A DNA stretch of 36,009 bases, from contig NZ_JAQFIF010000026.1 in NCBI RefSeq assembly GCF_029504395.1, forward strand, positions 1 to 36,009. Direction: 5' to 3'. This DNA comes from Arthrobacter sp. ES3-54 (lineage in GTDB: Bacteria > Actinomycetota > Actinomycetes > Actinomycetales > Micrococcaceae). The notes beneath the pieces were generated by a model. It was not told the origin of the DNA. It ran no database searches and worked only from the letters and a program-made list of their open reading frames with translations. Positions within the stretch are counted from its first letter, which is position 1. Every line of letters starts with the position of its first letter. A program made the position numbers and the translations under genes. Below are positions 22,395 through 29,958 of the stretch, one piece after another.

Positions 22395-22853
22395 TTGCAG
22401 GAGCTCGACGCGACGGACCGGCGGATCCTCGCCGCGCTGGACGAAGATCCCCGCGTGCCGGTCATGGTGCTGGCGCAGAAGCTGGGCCTGGCCCGCGGAA
22501 CGGTCCAGTCCCGCCTGGAGCGGATGTCGGCGTCGGGCGCGCTCCGCCCGAACAGCAGCCGGGTTCTGCCGTCCGCTTTGGGCCGGGGCGTGGCGGCCGC
22601 GGTGAGCGCCGAGCTGGATCAGAGCCACCTCAACGAGGCGATCGCGGCCCTGCGCAACATTCCGGAAGTGCTTGAATGCCACGCCCCGGCCGGCGACACC
22701 GATCTCCTGATCCGGGTGGTGGCCAAGAGCCCGGATGATCTCTACCGCGTGTCCGAGGAAATCCGGCTGTGCCCCGGCATCGTCCGGACCTCAACGAGCA
22801 TGTTCCTGCGCGAGGTCATTCCGTACCGGACCACAGGACTGCTCGGCGCCTGA
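22395..22853 (+). CDS. Lrp/AsnC-family transcriptional regulator
   Basis: This is a 152-residue protein from a TTG start. The start was picked because AGGAAG lies 8 bp before it, the protein then begins LQELDATDRRILAALDEDPR like most family members, and the next upstream start would sit on the promoter. A GTG at 22386 is the alternative. The helix-turn-helix is VPVMVLAQKLGLARGTVQSRLERM. The C-terminal RAM domain (about residues 65-145) binds amino acids in the family, for example around GDTDLLIRVVA. It faces gluQ divergently and converges on a second Lrp gene. Its targets are unknown. Confidence 0.8.
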   Translation: MQELDATDRRILAALDEDPRVPVMVLAQKLGLARGTVQSRLERMSASGALRPNSSRVLPSALGRGVAAAVSAELDQSHLNEAIAALRNIPEVLECHAPAGDTDLLIRVVAKSPDDLYRVSEEIRLCPGIVRTSTSMFLREVIPYRTTGLLGA

Positions 22854-22875
22854 ACTCTCCGCCGAGAACCGGCGT

Positions 22876-22907
22876 CCCCGGTCTTCCGGTCCCGCTTTAG
22901 ACCGGGG
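22876..22907. terminator. Candidate bidirectional terminator between two Lrp genes
   Basis: CCCCGGTC (22876-22883) and GACCGGGG (22900-22907) form an 8-bp stem with a 16-nt loop. The right arm overlaps the end of the minus-strand Lrp gene. This is weak evidence. Confidence 0.35.
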
Positions 22908-23352
22908 GTCCGGCGTTGGCCTTCAGGTTCTTCATGACCAGCGTTGACGTCAGGCGTTCGACGCCGGGCAGTGAGGTCAGTTCGCTGTCATAGAAACGCT
23001 GGTAGGACGGAAGGTCCTCCGCGATGACCTTGAGTAGATAGTCCGGCGAGCCGAAGAGCCGCTGGGCCTCCACGATGTTGGGATTGTCGGCCACCCGGTT
23101 CTCGAAGATCTCCATCGTGGAACGGTCCACCTGCCGCAGCGTCACGAAGACGATCGCCTCGAAACCGAGCCCCACGGCGGCCGGATCAATGTCCGCCCGG
23201 TAGCCGCGGATAATCCCGGCCGCCTCCAGATCCCGCAGCCGGCGATGGCACGGAGCCACGGTCAGCCCCACCTTGGCCGCCAGGGCCGTGGCAGTCATTC
23301 GGCCATCCGTTTGGAGGTGACGCAAAATACTTCTGTCAATGTTGTCAATCAC
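22897..23352 (-). CDS. Lrp/AsnC-family regulator, divergent from a LysE exporter
   Basis: This is a 151-residue protein. It begins MIDNIDRSILRHLQTDGRMTA with the recognition region LAAKVGLTVAPCHRRLRDLEAAGII, followed by a RAM domain with GSPDYLLKVIAEDL and a final TSTLVMKNLK. The start is GTG. A possible -10 (TAAGAT) ends 6 bp before it, so a leaderless transcript is possible. Divergent pairing of an Lrp regulator with a LysE/RhtB exporter is a common arrangement in which the regulator activates amino-acid export when the amino acid is in excess. The 118-bp gap is the likely shared control region. Confidence 0.85.
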   Translation of the reverse strand: MIDNIDRSILRHLQTDGRMTATALAAKVGLTVAPCHRRLRDLEAAGIIRGYRADIDPAAVGLGFEAIVFVTLRQVDRSTMEIFENRVADNPNIVEAQRLFGSPDYLLKVIAEDLPSYQRFYDSELTSLPGVERLTSTLVMKNLKANAGPPV

Positions 23353-23470
23353 GCAATTATCTTACCCAGAAGTAGCGATTCATCAGTAAATAAGCGAACA
23401 CTTCCGGGCCGAATTTGCCTAGAGTTTTCCTTGTACCTGCTACGAGGTGCCGCACCCCCTGGAGCCCGCC

Positions 23471-24133
23471 ATGAACCCCCAGCTTTTCCTCGCCTTCCTG
23501 GTTCTCGCCGTCGCCCTGGCGTGCACGCCCGGCGTCGACTGGGCCTATTCGATCGCGGCCGGGCTGAGGCAGCGCAGCTTCGCGCCCGCCGTCGCCGGGC
23601 TCTGCGGCGGCTACGCCCTCCACACGGCGCTGCTGGTGCTGGGGCTGGCGGCACTGCTGGCCGGGATGCCCGGCGTGCTCGGCTGGCTGACGGCCGCGGG
23701 CGCCCTCTACCTGCTCTGGCTGGGCTTCAGCACCCTACGGTCCTGGCGCGGGGCCAGCTTCAGCACCGGCGCGGCTGCCCCAGGAGCGGCCGCGCCGCCG
23801 AGCCAGTTCCGGATCTTCCTCCAGGGCATGGGCATCAGCGGGATCAACCCCAAGGGCCTGCTGTTCTTCGTGGCACTGGTGCCGCAGTTCGTCAGCCCTG
23901 ACGCCGCGCTGCCGGTCCCGGTCCAGTCGGGACTGCTGGGCCTGACTTTCGTCCTGCTCGTGGGCGTCATCTACAGCTGCGTGGCACTCCTGGCGCGGAA
24001 ACTGCTGCAGGCCAGGCCGGGCGCAGCGCGCCAGGTGACGCTGGCCAGCGGGATCATCATGCTGGTCCTGGGCGCCCTGCTGCTCGCCGAACAGCTCGCT
24101 CCCGCCGTCAACGCAGCTCTGAACCGCGGGTGA
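23471..24133 (+). CDS. LysE/RhtB-family amino-acid exporter
   Basis: This is a 220-residue membrane protein with about six helices. The N-terminal signature PGVDWAYSIAAGLRQRSFAPAV corresponds to the PGP region of LysE-family exporters, with VDW in place of the usual second proline. GISGINPKGLLFFVALVPQFV (around 120-140) is the conserved second half-repeat motif. The ATG at 23471 has GGAG 6 bp upstream; an in-frame ATG eight codons earlier has none. The exported compound is unknown. The divergent Lrp gene is the likely activator. Confidence 0.85.
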   Translation: MNPQLFLAFLVLAVALACTPGVDWAYSIAAGLRQRSFAPAVAGLCGGYALHTALLVLGLAALLAGMPGVLGWLTAAGALYLLWLGFSTLRSWRGASFSTGAAAPGAAAPPSQFRIFLQGMGISGINPKGLLFFVALVPQFVSPDAALPVPVQSGLLGLTFVLLVGVIYSCVALLARKLLQARPGAARQVTLASGIIMLVLGALLLAEQLAPAVNAALNRG

Positions 24134-24148
24134 GGGCGGGAATCCCGG

Positions 24149-24505
24149 CTACTTGCGCTGCATGTACCACTCGGTGAAGGACGACGCGCGGCCATCCGCG
24201 GTCAATTGGATGACCCACAGGTTGTCATAGCTTCGGCTGTTGCCCCGGTAGGTCGTCAGGCCCTGTACAAAGGCCCGGCCGCCGTCGACCCCCAGCAGCT
24301 TCCACTCAAACGTCCAGTCATCCGGCTCATCGCGCCCCGCCAGCCAGTGCTCGACGATATCGTCCCGTCCCTGCCACGGTTCGGCTTCCTGCGGGCTGGT
24401 GGCATAGATGGCGTCCTCGGTAAACAGGGCCCGGATGTCCTCCGGATCGTTCGTTGTCCACGCCGTGATGTAGTGCTGCATCCAGCGCTCCACCGCATCT
24501 CTCAT
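24149..24505 (-). CDS. NTF2-like / SnoaL-fold small protein
   Basis: This is a 118-residue protein with the cone-shaped NTF2-like layout: helices with WMQHYITAWTTNDPEDIRALFTEDAIY, the loop WQGRDDIVEHW, then antiparallel strands ending in a conserved DNLWVIQLTADGRASSFTEWYM. The pattern matches SnoaL_2/nuclear-transport-factor-2-like proteins, which include small ketosteroid-isomerase-like enzymes and many of unknown role. It overlaps nothing and ends 15 bp from the LysE gene, tail to tail. No substrate can be named. Confidence 0.75.
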   Translation of the reverse strand: MRDAVERWMQHYITAWTTNDPEDIRALFTEDAIYATSPQEAEPWQGRDDIVEHWLAGRDEPDDWTFEWKLLGVDGGRAFVQGLTTYRGNSRSYDNLWVIQLTADGRASSFTEWYMQRK

Positions 24506-24586
24506 GCCTCGGTTGTACTCCCCGCCACAGGGGCCCGCAAGAGTAGTCGATACGTGTATTTGGCCGCGATCGGGCGCAGAAGACTG

Positions 24587-25666
24587 TCAGTTGTCGTCGG
24601 CGCGCCCGTATTCGCGGTCCCAGAGTTCGTGCATTTCCGCGTCCTTCCGGATGGCCTTCACGGCCTCCAGCTGTGCCGGTTTGTGGCGCTGCCATTCCCG
24701 GGCTCCAAGGGTTTTGCGGCCCGCGTCCAGGAGGAGCAGGGCAGTGTCCGTGAGCGCGTCGCTGCGGAGGGTGAAGTCTGTCTTCCTGCGCCGCAGGACT
24801 TCCTGCAGGGCTGATCGGGAAGCGGTGTACGCTCCGAGCCTGCGCAGGGACCGGGCACGGACCAGCAACAGCGCGGCGGCCAGATCGTCCGCGTTCAGCA
24901 GCCCCTCGGTCTCCGCCACCACGTCAACGTCTCGTCCCAGCTCGGCCTCAAGCGAACAGCGGGCCAGGGCCAACGGCAGCGACGGCGGCAGGCCGGCAAG
25001 CGCCGCGAGCGCCGCCTCCGTCTGGCCGGTCTCGCGCAGGGAATGGGACAGGGCCAGGAACACGGCCTCCTCGCTGAAGAGCACCGGAACCTCGATCCGC
25101 TCCGCTACCTCAACCCTCGTGACGACCCCGGCCAGGTACACGGCGGCGTAGCGGTTGGCGTCCTGGTCGTTCCGCAGGCTCAGGCCATGCTGCAGGAGCT
25201 CGGACGCGCGCAGATGACCGCCGTGGGAGTACGCCAGCAGCCCGGCCATGAGGTAGCAGACGCCGGCCCAGCCGGGGTAGGCGCGGGCCAGGGTGATCAG
25301 GCGGTCCGGATCCGTGCTGCCGAAGACGGCGGAGTGCACGGCTTTCATCCTCTTGGCGGACGCCCGGCCTCCCACCCTGCCTAGCCGTGGCATCCCGCCC
25401 TCGGCGGCCAGCGTGCCGGGGGCCCGGCCTGCAATGAGTCCGGTCACTACGGAGCCCACGTTGCCGGCCAGGCCGCGGACCGGTGTCCGGACCACAGGCT
25501 TGCGGAAGGGCGTCAGGTCGCGGGTGTCCGTGTACGGTCTGCGGGGCTCGTCCAGCATTGGGTCGTCCGGGATTGGGTCGACGGGAATTCGGCCGTCGGA
25601 GATCCGGCCCATGGGAATGCGGCCGTCGGGAATGCGGGGGGCGGATTCGCCAGGTCCGGCGCTCAT
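24587..25666 (-). CDS. Hypothetical protein with helical-repeat (TPR-like) C-terminal region
   Basis: This is a 359-residue protein that I do not recognise. The N-terminus (1-60) is polar and contains a short repeated pattern, GRIPxGRISxGRIPV, then Pro/Arg-rich sequence, probably disordered. A Gly/Ala segment (about 66-85) is mildly hydrophobic. From about residue 105 to 330 the sequence is a series of amphipathic helices rich in Ala and Leu (for example ALAALAGLPPSLPLALARCSLEAEL and RARSLRRLGAYTASRSALQEVL), resembling tetratricopeptide repeats. The C-terminus is charged (LWDREYGRADDN). It starts 33 bp after the DUF456 gene and is probably co-transcribed with it. A scaffold role is possible. 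Confidence 0.6.
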   Translation of the reverse strand: MSAGPGESAPRIPDGRIPMGRISDGRIPVDPIPDDPMLDEPRRPYTDTRDLTPFRKPVVRTPVRGLAGNVGSVVTGLIAGRAPGTLAAEGGMPRLGRVGGRASAKRMKAVHSAVFGSTDPDRLITLARAYPGWAGVCYLMAGLLAYSHGGHLRASELLQHGLSLRNDQDANRYAAVYLAGVVTRVEVAERIEVPVLFSEEAVFLALSHSLRETGQTEAALAALAGLPPSLPLALARCSLEAELGRDVDVVAETEGLLNADDLAAALLLVRARSLRRLGAYTASRSALQEVLRRRKTDFTLRSDALTDTALLLLDAGRKTLGAREWQRHKPAQLEAVKAIRKDAEMHELWDREYGRADDN

Positions 25667-25699
25667 GCCCCCATGGTAGTAGCCACCGGCAGGCCGCTG

Positions 25700-26200
25700 C
25701 TAGGCGGCTGCGGCCACCCAGAGGCCGATCACCCAGGTGCTCGCGGCGAGGCAGGCGAGGCCGAATTCCACGATCATGCCAAAGCCCGTGGCCTTCAGGG
25801 CGGCCCAGCTCGAGGCCACCGCCGTGCCGAGAACGCGGGTGCGCTGCAGTTCGCTGAGCAAGAGCCCGGCGGCGAAGCCGACGAAGAGCCCCACCACGGG
25901 AATGATGAACATGCCGGCCACGCCCAGCACCAGGCCCACCACCACGGAACGGCTCGGGATGCTGTGCTCCTTGAGCTTCCGGCCGGTCAGGACGGCGCTG
26001 GCGGCCATGCCGGCCAGGACGAACACGAGTCCGATCCCAAAGACCACCCAGCCGGTGGTTCCGGCGCCGCCCCACAGGGCCCAGGCAAGCAGGCTCGCCC
26101 CGATCAGGATGCTGCCGGGCAGGACGGGAATGATGGTTCCGGCCACGCCCACCAGGATGGCGAGGCCGCAGAGCACAGTCACCAGAGTCTCGGGGTTCAT
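25700..26200 (-). CDS. DUF456-family membrane protein
   Basis: This is a 166-residue protein, mostly membrane-embedded, with hydrophobic segments at about 5-45 (two helices), 52-68, 86-112 and 138-163. The N-terminal ILVGVAGTIIPVLPGSILIGASLLAW and the central GLVLGVAGMFIIPVVGLFVGFAAGLLLSE are the duplicated Gly/Pro-rich hairpins that define DUF456. No function is established for the family. It is first in a short minus-strand operon with the helical-repeat protein. Confidence 0.75.
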   Translation of the reverse strand: MNPETLVTVLCGLAILVGVAGTIIPVLPGSILIGASLLAWALWGGAGTTGWVVFGIGLVFVLAGMAASAVLTGRKLKEHSIPSRSVVVGLVLGVAGMFIIPVVGLFVGFAAGLLLSELQRTRVLGTAVASSWAALKATGFGMIVEFGLACLAASTWVIGLWVAAAA

Positions 26201-26258
26201 GGGCCCAGTCTAGGCGGCGGGCAGTCCAGTCGGAGGACGGGCTCCATTGGGCCGGCCA

Positions 26259-26291
26259 ACGGCGGCGCTCCCCCCAAGGCAGCGCCGCCGT
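26259..26291 (-). terminator. Hairpin terminator after the malic enzyme gene
   Basis: ACGGCGGCGCT (26259-26269) and its exact complement (26281-26291) form an 11-bp stem with an 11-nt loop, 30 bp beyond the malic-enzyme stop. No U-tract follows. Confidence 0.65.
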
Positions 26292-26320
26292 CACTGTGTG
26301 GGCCGGAGTGTGTCGCGGAA

Positions 26321-27532
26321 CTACTCGGCTTCCACCGCCGCGGCCACGGCAGCGGAGACGGCCGGGGCCACGCGCGGATCCAGCGGGCTGGGCACGATGT
26401 AGTCCGCGGAAAGATCGTCCTCTGCCAGTTCTGCGATGGCCCGGGCCGCGGCGAGCTTCATGGCCGGCGTGATCCGGCGGGCGCCGGCGTCGAGGGCGCC
26501 GCGGAAGATGCCGGGGAAGGCCAGGACGTTGTTGATCTGGTTCGGGAAGTCGCTGCGTCCGGTGGCGACCACGGCCGCGTACTTGCTTGCGACCTCCGGC
26601 AGGACTTCCGGGTCCGGGTTGGACAGGGCGAACACGATCGAGCTGTGGTTCATCAGCTTCAAGTGCTCCTCGTCCAGCTTGGCGGAGGAGACACCGACGA
26701 ACACGTCGGCGCCGAGCAGCGCCTCTCCCGGGCCGCCGGCCACGCCGCGCGGGTTGCTGCGGGCGGCGAGCTGGGCCTTCTTGCTAGCCGGATCGGCGGC
26801 GATGTCCGCGCGGTCCTTGCTGATCGTGCCGCGCGAGTCCAGGAGGACGACGTCGCCGATTCCCGCCGTCAGCAGGATTTCGGCGACGGCGATCCCGGCC
26901 GCCCCTGCCCCGGAAACCACCACGCGCAGGCTGTCGAGCGTCCGGCCGGTCACCTTGGCGGCATTGGTCAGGGCGGCGAGGACCACGACGGCGGTGCCGT
27001 GCTGGTCATCGTGCATGACCGGGCAGTCCAGTGCCTCGATGAGTTTCTCCTCGAGGTCGAAGCAGCGGGGCGCGGCGATGTCCTCCAGGTTGACGGCGCC
27101 GAAGCTGGGGCGGAGCCTGACAAGTGTCTCCACGATTTCGTCGACGTCGGTGGTGTTGAGGACCAGCGGGATGGAGTCGAGCTCTCCGAAAGCCTTGAAG
27201 AGCGCGGACTTGCCCTCCATCACGGGCAGCGAGGCGCTGGCGCCGATGTCGCCCAGGCCCAGCACGGCCGTGCCGTCGCTGACCACCACCACGAGGCGCT
27301 GGGCCCACGTGAGCGTCTTGGCGAGCTCCGGGTTGGCGTGGATTGCACGGCTGACCTGGGCGACGCCGGGCGTGTAGGCGATGGAGAGGTCGCGCTTGCT
27401 GGCGAGCGGGACGGTGCTGGAAATCGAAAGCTTGCCGCCCTCGTGGGATGCGAAGATTTCCTCGTCGCTGAGCACGGCTACTGCCTCTGCCGGGGAGGTG
27501 GAATCGGCGGGAATGATCGTTTCAGTGGACAC
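26321..27532 (-). CDS. Malic enzyme (NAD(P)-dependent, short bacterial type)
   Basis: This is a 403-residue enzyme that decarboxylates malate to pyruvate with reduction of NAD or NADP. Active-site features are Y53 (IAYTPGVA), K108 (MEGKSALFK), metal ligands E150-D151 (NLEDIAAP) and D176 (HDDQHGT), and the nucleotide loop SGAGAAG (207-213). The phosphotransacetylase-like domain of MaeB-type enzymes is absent, so this is the stand-alone short form. Cofactor preference cannot be read safely. GTG is the start, with AGGAGA 7 bp upstream. A structured leader of well over 100 nt and LacI-like and CRP-like motifs lie upstream. Together with aspartase and Acs, it links C4 and C2 metabolism. Confidence 0.9.
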   Translation of the reverse strand: MSTETIIPADSTSPAEAVAVLSDEEIFASHEGGKLSISSTVPLASKRDLSIAYTPGVAQVSRAIHANPELAKTLTWAQRLVVVVSDGTAVLGLGDIGASASLPVMEGKSALFKAFGELDSIPLVLNTTDVDEIVETLVRLRPSFGAVNLEDIAAPRCFDLEEKLIEALDCPVMHDDQHGTAVVVLAALTNAAKVTGRTLDSLRVVVSGAGAAGIAVAEILLTAGIGDVVLLDSRGTISKDRADIAADPASKKAQLAARSNPRGVAGGPGEALLGADVFVGVSSAKLDEEHLKLMNHSSIVFALSNPDPEVLPEVASKYAAVVATGRSDFPNQINNVLAFPGIFRGALDAGARRITPAMKLAAARAIAELAEDDLSADYIVPSPLDPRVAPAVSAAVAAAVEAE

Positions 27533-27577
27533 GTCGTTGTCTCCTGGGACTCACCGTGGGCGCACGGCTCATGGAAG

Positions 27578-27670
27578 CTCAAGCAAGGCTGCTTGAGTTG
27601 GTCTGGTGGGGGCTGCGGCGACCAGTGGTGGCGGTCGCCGGCGGTGCCCCCGGTTTTGCTGGCATCAGCA
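27578..27670 (-). promoter_or_regulatory. Structured 5' leader of the malic-enzyme gene (three consecutive hairpins)
   Basis: Read on the minus strand, three hairpins come before the start codon. The first is TGCTG/CAGCA (27670-27657). The second is a two-part stem of GGGGGC/GCCCCC enclosing GGCGACC/GGTCGCC (27651-27608). The third is a perfect 8-bp CTCAAGCA/TGCTTGAG with a 4-nt loop (27597-27578). The last ends 45 bp before the GTG. This could be an attenuator or ligand-sensing leader. On the plus strand the large stem is followed by TTTT, so a terminator for an opposing transcript is an alternative. Confidence 0.45.
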
Positions 27671-27743
27671 GTGTTCCGGTCCAGCAATGGTAAACAAGGC
27701 GTCCCGCCGGTTACGCCGCGGACGAGGGATGATGCGCACTGGT

Positions 27744-27780
27744 GAAACGTTTCCCCAAGACGTTAAGTGACCCGGATCAC
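27744..27780. promoter_or_regulatory. LacI-like and CRP-like sites upstream of the malic-enzyme gene
   Basis: GAAACGTTTC (27744-27753) is a perfect 10-bp palindrome of the CG-centred type bound by LacI/GalR repressors. GTGA-N6-TCAC (27767-27770 and 27777-27780) is the exact core of a CRP/FNR-type site. Both are consistent with carbon-source control. The bound factors are not encoded in the window. Confidence 0.45.
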
Positions 27781-27807
27781 GCGCGGAAGGGTCATTTCCG
27801 AGCCGCT

Positions 27808-27817
27808 GGTCTAGACC
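27808..27817. other. Palindrome GGTCTAGACC just after the TetR gene
   Basis: This is a perfect 10-bp self-complementary site, 2 bp beyond the regulator stop. It is too short for a terminator, so it may be a protein site. With the other motifs it fills the 287-bp gap 27533-27819, in which I see no gene. Confidence 0.3.
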
Positions 27818-27819
27818 GG

Positions 27820-28407
27820 TTACGCGGCCTGCGGGTCTCGCTGCAGGAGCGAGCAGGCCTTCTTCAGGTCCTCCTCCGCCTCGAAGAGGGACAGCCGGCG
27901 GCAGCGCACGGCCTGGACCAGTCCCGTAACCGTCAGCAGGAGTACCCGGGCAACTGCGGCGTCGCCGCACGCTGCCGTCACTGCCTTCTCGGCGGTCGCA
28001 TCGATCTCGCGGAGCAGCCGCGTGGTGTCGGTGTCCTTGACGTAGACCGCGCGGTTGAGGGCCTGCTCCACGGCGGGCTGCATCAGGCGCATATGGAAAA
28101 TCTCCATCACCACTCCCGCGAGGGCCTGGGCCACGACCTTTCCCGCCTCGGGCGAGCTCCCCGCGAGCAGCTCGCCCAGCTGCTTGCGGTACAGAGCCAG
28201 GACCAGTTGGGTGGAGGACGGGAAATAGCGGTACAGCGTCCCCAGCGGCACATCCGCCTTGGCCGCCACCTCGGAAAGGACCACGGAGTCCAAGCCCTTG
28301 CGGGCAAACCCCGCGGCAACGTCAAGGATCCGCACGTAGCGGAGCCGCTGCCGGGGCAGAGTGGGGGGAGGGGCCATCGGTGGAAGATCTGAGTGAAAAT
28401 CAGGCAT
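27820..28407 (-). CDS. TetR/AcrR-family transcriptional regulator
   Basis: This is a 195-residue protein. The N-terminal DNA-binding region reads RYVRILDVAAGFARKGLDSV, then LSEVAAKADVPLGTLYRYFP with the classical TetR recognition helix, then STQLVLALYRK. The all-helical C-terminal domain would bind a small ligand. The spacing and the VPLGTLYRYFPS segment resemble the KstR-type branch, which responds to CoA thioesters of steroid breakdown, but no steroid gene is nearby and I do not press the point. The start at 28407 has only a weak GGAA; an ATG ten codons later is possible. The target may be the MFS gene upstream (28560-29840) or the malic enzyme downstream. Confidence 0.8.
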   Translation of the reverse strand: MPDFHSDLPPMAPPPTLPRQRLRYVRILDVAAGFARKGLDSVVLSEVAAKADVPLGTLYRYFPSSTQLVLALYRKQLGELLAGSSPEAGKVVAQALAGVVMEIFHMRLMQPAVEQALNRAVYVKDTDTTRLLREIDATAEKAVTAACGDAAVARVLLLTVTGLVQAVRCRRLSLFEAEEDLKKACSLLQRDPQAA

Positions 28408-28559
28408 CAGCAGCGTTCCGGGGGTCGTTTTTCTCGGCAGCCGGGCGCCATTCGCCCACCGCGCTGCCGCGGCAATTGCCGTCCACTATACGCCACGAAA
28501 CTCGGCGCCCGGCCAGTCAACCGGGACACCGGAAGCCGCCCGAACGGAACGCGCGCGGC

Positions 28560-29840
28560 TCAGTCCACGCCCTTGATCTTCACCACGAACACGGCGCCAA
28601 GAAGCCCAATCACGGCGGCCGCCACATACAGCGAAACGTACCCTCCCCAGAGCGTCACGAACGGAAAGGCAATGAGCGGGGCGAGCACTTGCGGCAGCGA
28701 GTTGGCGACGTTAATGACGCCCAGATCCTTGCCCCGGTTCAGGGCCGTGGGCAGCACCTGGGTGATGAGGGCGAAGTCCACCGCCAGATAGCAGCCGAAG
28801 CCGATGCCCAGCACCGACGCGCCGATCAGCGCGCCGGGCCAGGTGGGCGCAAACGCAAGAATGAGGGAGGCCGCGGCGATCACCGCGGAAGAGATGATGA
28901 CCAGCGGCTTCCGGCGGCCCATCCGGTCGCTCAGCCGGCCGCCGATCACGCTGGTGATGATCACCATGACCGCATACAGGCCCGTGAGGATCAGGACACC
29001 AAACTCGGGCTCGATGCCTTGGGTTTCGCGAACCCGGACGGCGTCGTGGAGGAAGAACAGCAGGTAGAGGGTGACCATGTGGTTGCCGATGTTCACCAGA
29101 AGCCGCGTCAGCCAGGCCCAGGCAAAATCCGGGTGGCGGGCTGGGGAAATCCAAAAACCCCGCACAAAGCCGGTCAGGCTGAACGGCGGACGGGCCTGCG
29201 CTGGCAGCGGAACGTCGTCGTTCTTGAAGTAATAGAGCACGACGCCGGCCAGCAGCGCCACGGCGCACACCAGGTATCCGGCGGCGAAGTTTCCCGTGAC
29301 GGCGGCGGCGATCACCGCGCCGAGGAGGATCCCGACCGTCTGGCCCATGGCGGCCAGTCCGCCCACCGTGCCGCGCTGCGGGACCGGCACGCGGTCCGGG
29401 ATGGCGGCGGTGATGGCGGCGTAGGCGCCGTTGCAGCCGGCCTGCACGAGGCACCAGAGCAGCGTCATGACGGCGACGTTGGGCGCTCCGGCCAGCGCGA
29501 TAAGGGCTGCGGCGCCGAGGACCGCCCCGAACAGCACCCACGGCACGCGGCGGCCCAGCCGGGACGTGGTGCGGTCGCTAAAGGCGCCGAACAGGGGGTT
29601 GGCGACGAGGGACACAGCCGCGCCTGCCCCGGTCACGAGGGCGAGGATGGCTTCCTTGTCCCCTTCACTGAACGCCGCCGCCTGTTGTCCGAGCAGCACC
29701 TGGATCGGGCCGAAGAACGCCGCATTGATGCCGAGGTTGACCAGGACCACGCCCGCGGTCCAGACCGGACGGACTCGCTGCTCCGGTTCGGCGAGCGCCG
29801 CCGACGTCGGAGCTGGGCTCGGTAGGTCGGACAAGCTCAT
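28560..29840 (-). CDS. MFS transporter
   Basis: This is a 426-residue protein with about twelve membrane helices. Loop motifs are FGAFSDRTTSRLGRRVPW after helix 2 and GGRLSDRMGRRKPL after helix 8, the duplicated DRxGRR signature of the major facilitator superfamily. FGPIQVLLGQQAAAF in helix 1 and the arrangement of charges resemble sugar-type or GPH-like carriers, but the substrate cannot be told. GGGGGGAA lies before the ATG. It is transcribed away from the rraA-like gene. The TetR gene follows on the same strand after 152 bp. Confidence 0.82.
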   Translation of the reverse strand: MSLSDLPSPAPTSAALAEPEQRVRPVWTAGVVLVNLGINAAFFGPIQVLLGQQAAAFSEGDKEAILALVTGAGAAVSLVANPLFGAFSDRTTSRLGRRVPWVLFGAVLGAAALIALAGAPNVAVMTLLWCLVQAGCNGAYAAITAAIPDRVPVPQRGTVGGLAAMGQTVGILLGAVIAAAVTGNFAAGYLVCAVALLAGVVLYYFKNDDVPLPAQARPPFSLTGFVRGFWISPARHPDFAWAWLTRLLVNIGNHMVTLYLLFFLHDAVRVRETQGIEPEFGVLILTGLYAVMVIITSVIGGRLSDRMGRRKPLVIISSAVIAAASLILAFAPTWPGALIGASVLGIGFGCYLAVDFALITQVLPTALNRGKDLGVINVANSLPQVLAPLIAFPFVTLWGGYVSLYVAAAVIGLLGAVFVVKIKGVD

Positions 29841-29918
29841 GTGGTTCCCCCCGGAACTGGCGACGCAGGCTGATGATCTGTGTGGGGCCAGACTATCGTG
29901 GGGATCGAGATCCGCAGT

Positions 29919-29949
29919 CTACTTTTCAGCACGCCTACTTTTCAGCACG
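29919..29949 (+). repeat. Exact 15-bp direct repeat in the MFS/rraA divergent region
   Basis: CTACTTTTCAGCACG is present at 29919-29933 and again at 29935-29949, one base apart (16-bp period). The second copy runs into the ribosome site of the rraA-like gene. It lies between two divergent genes, so it may be a tandem operator; a recent slippage duplication is the other explanation. Confidence 0.75.
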
Positions 29950-29958
29950 GGAGAACCA

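Noticed and set aside
27654..27657. TTTT after the large malic-enzyme leader stem, read as a plus-strand terminator
   Set aside because: No plus-strand gene ends nearby; kept only as an alternative to a leader structure.
25673..27745. Plus-strand open frame of about 690 codons opposite DUF456 and malic enzyme
   Set aside because: Spans two real minus-strand genes and their gap; low-complexity Gly/His/Asp composition.
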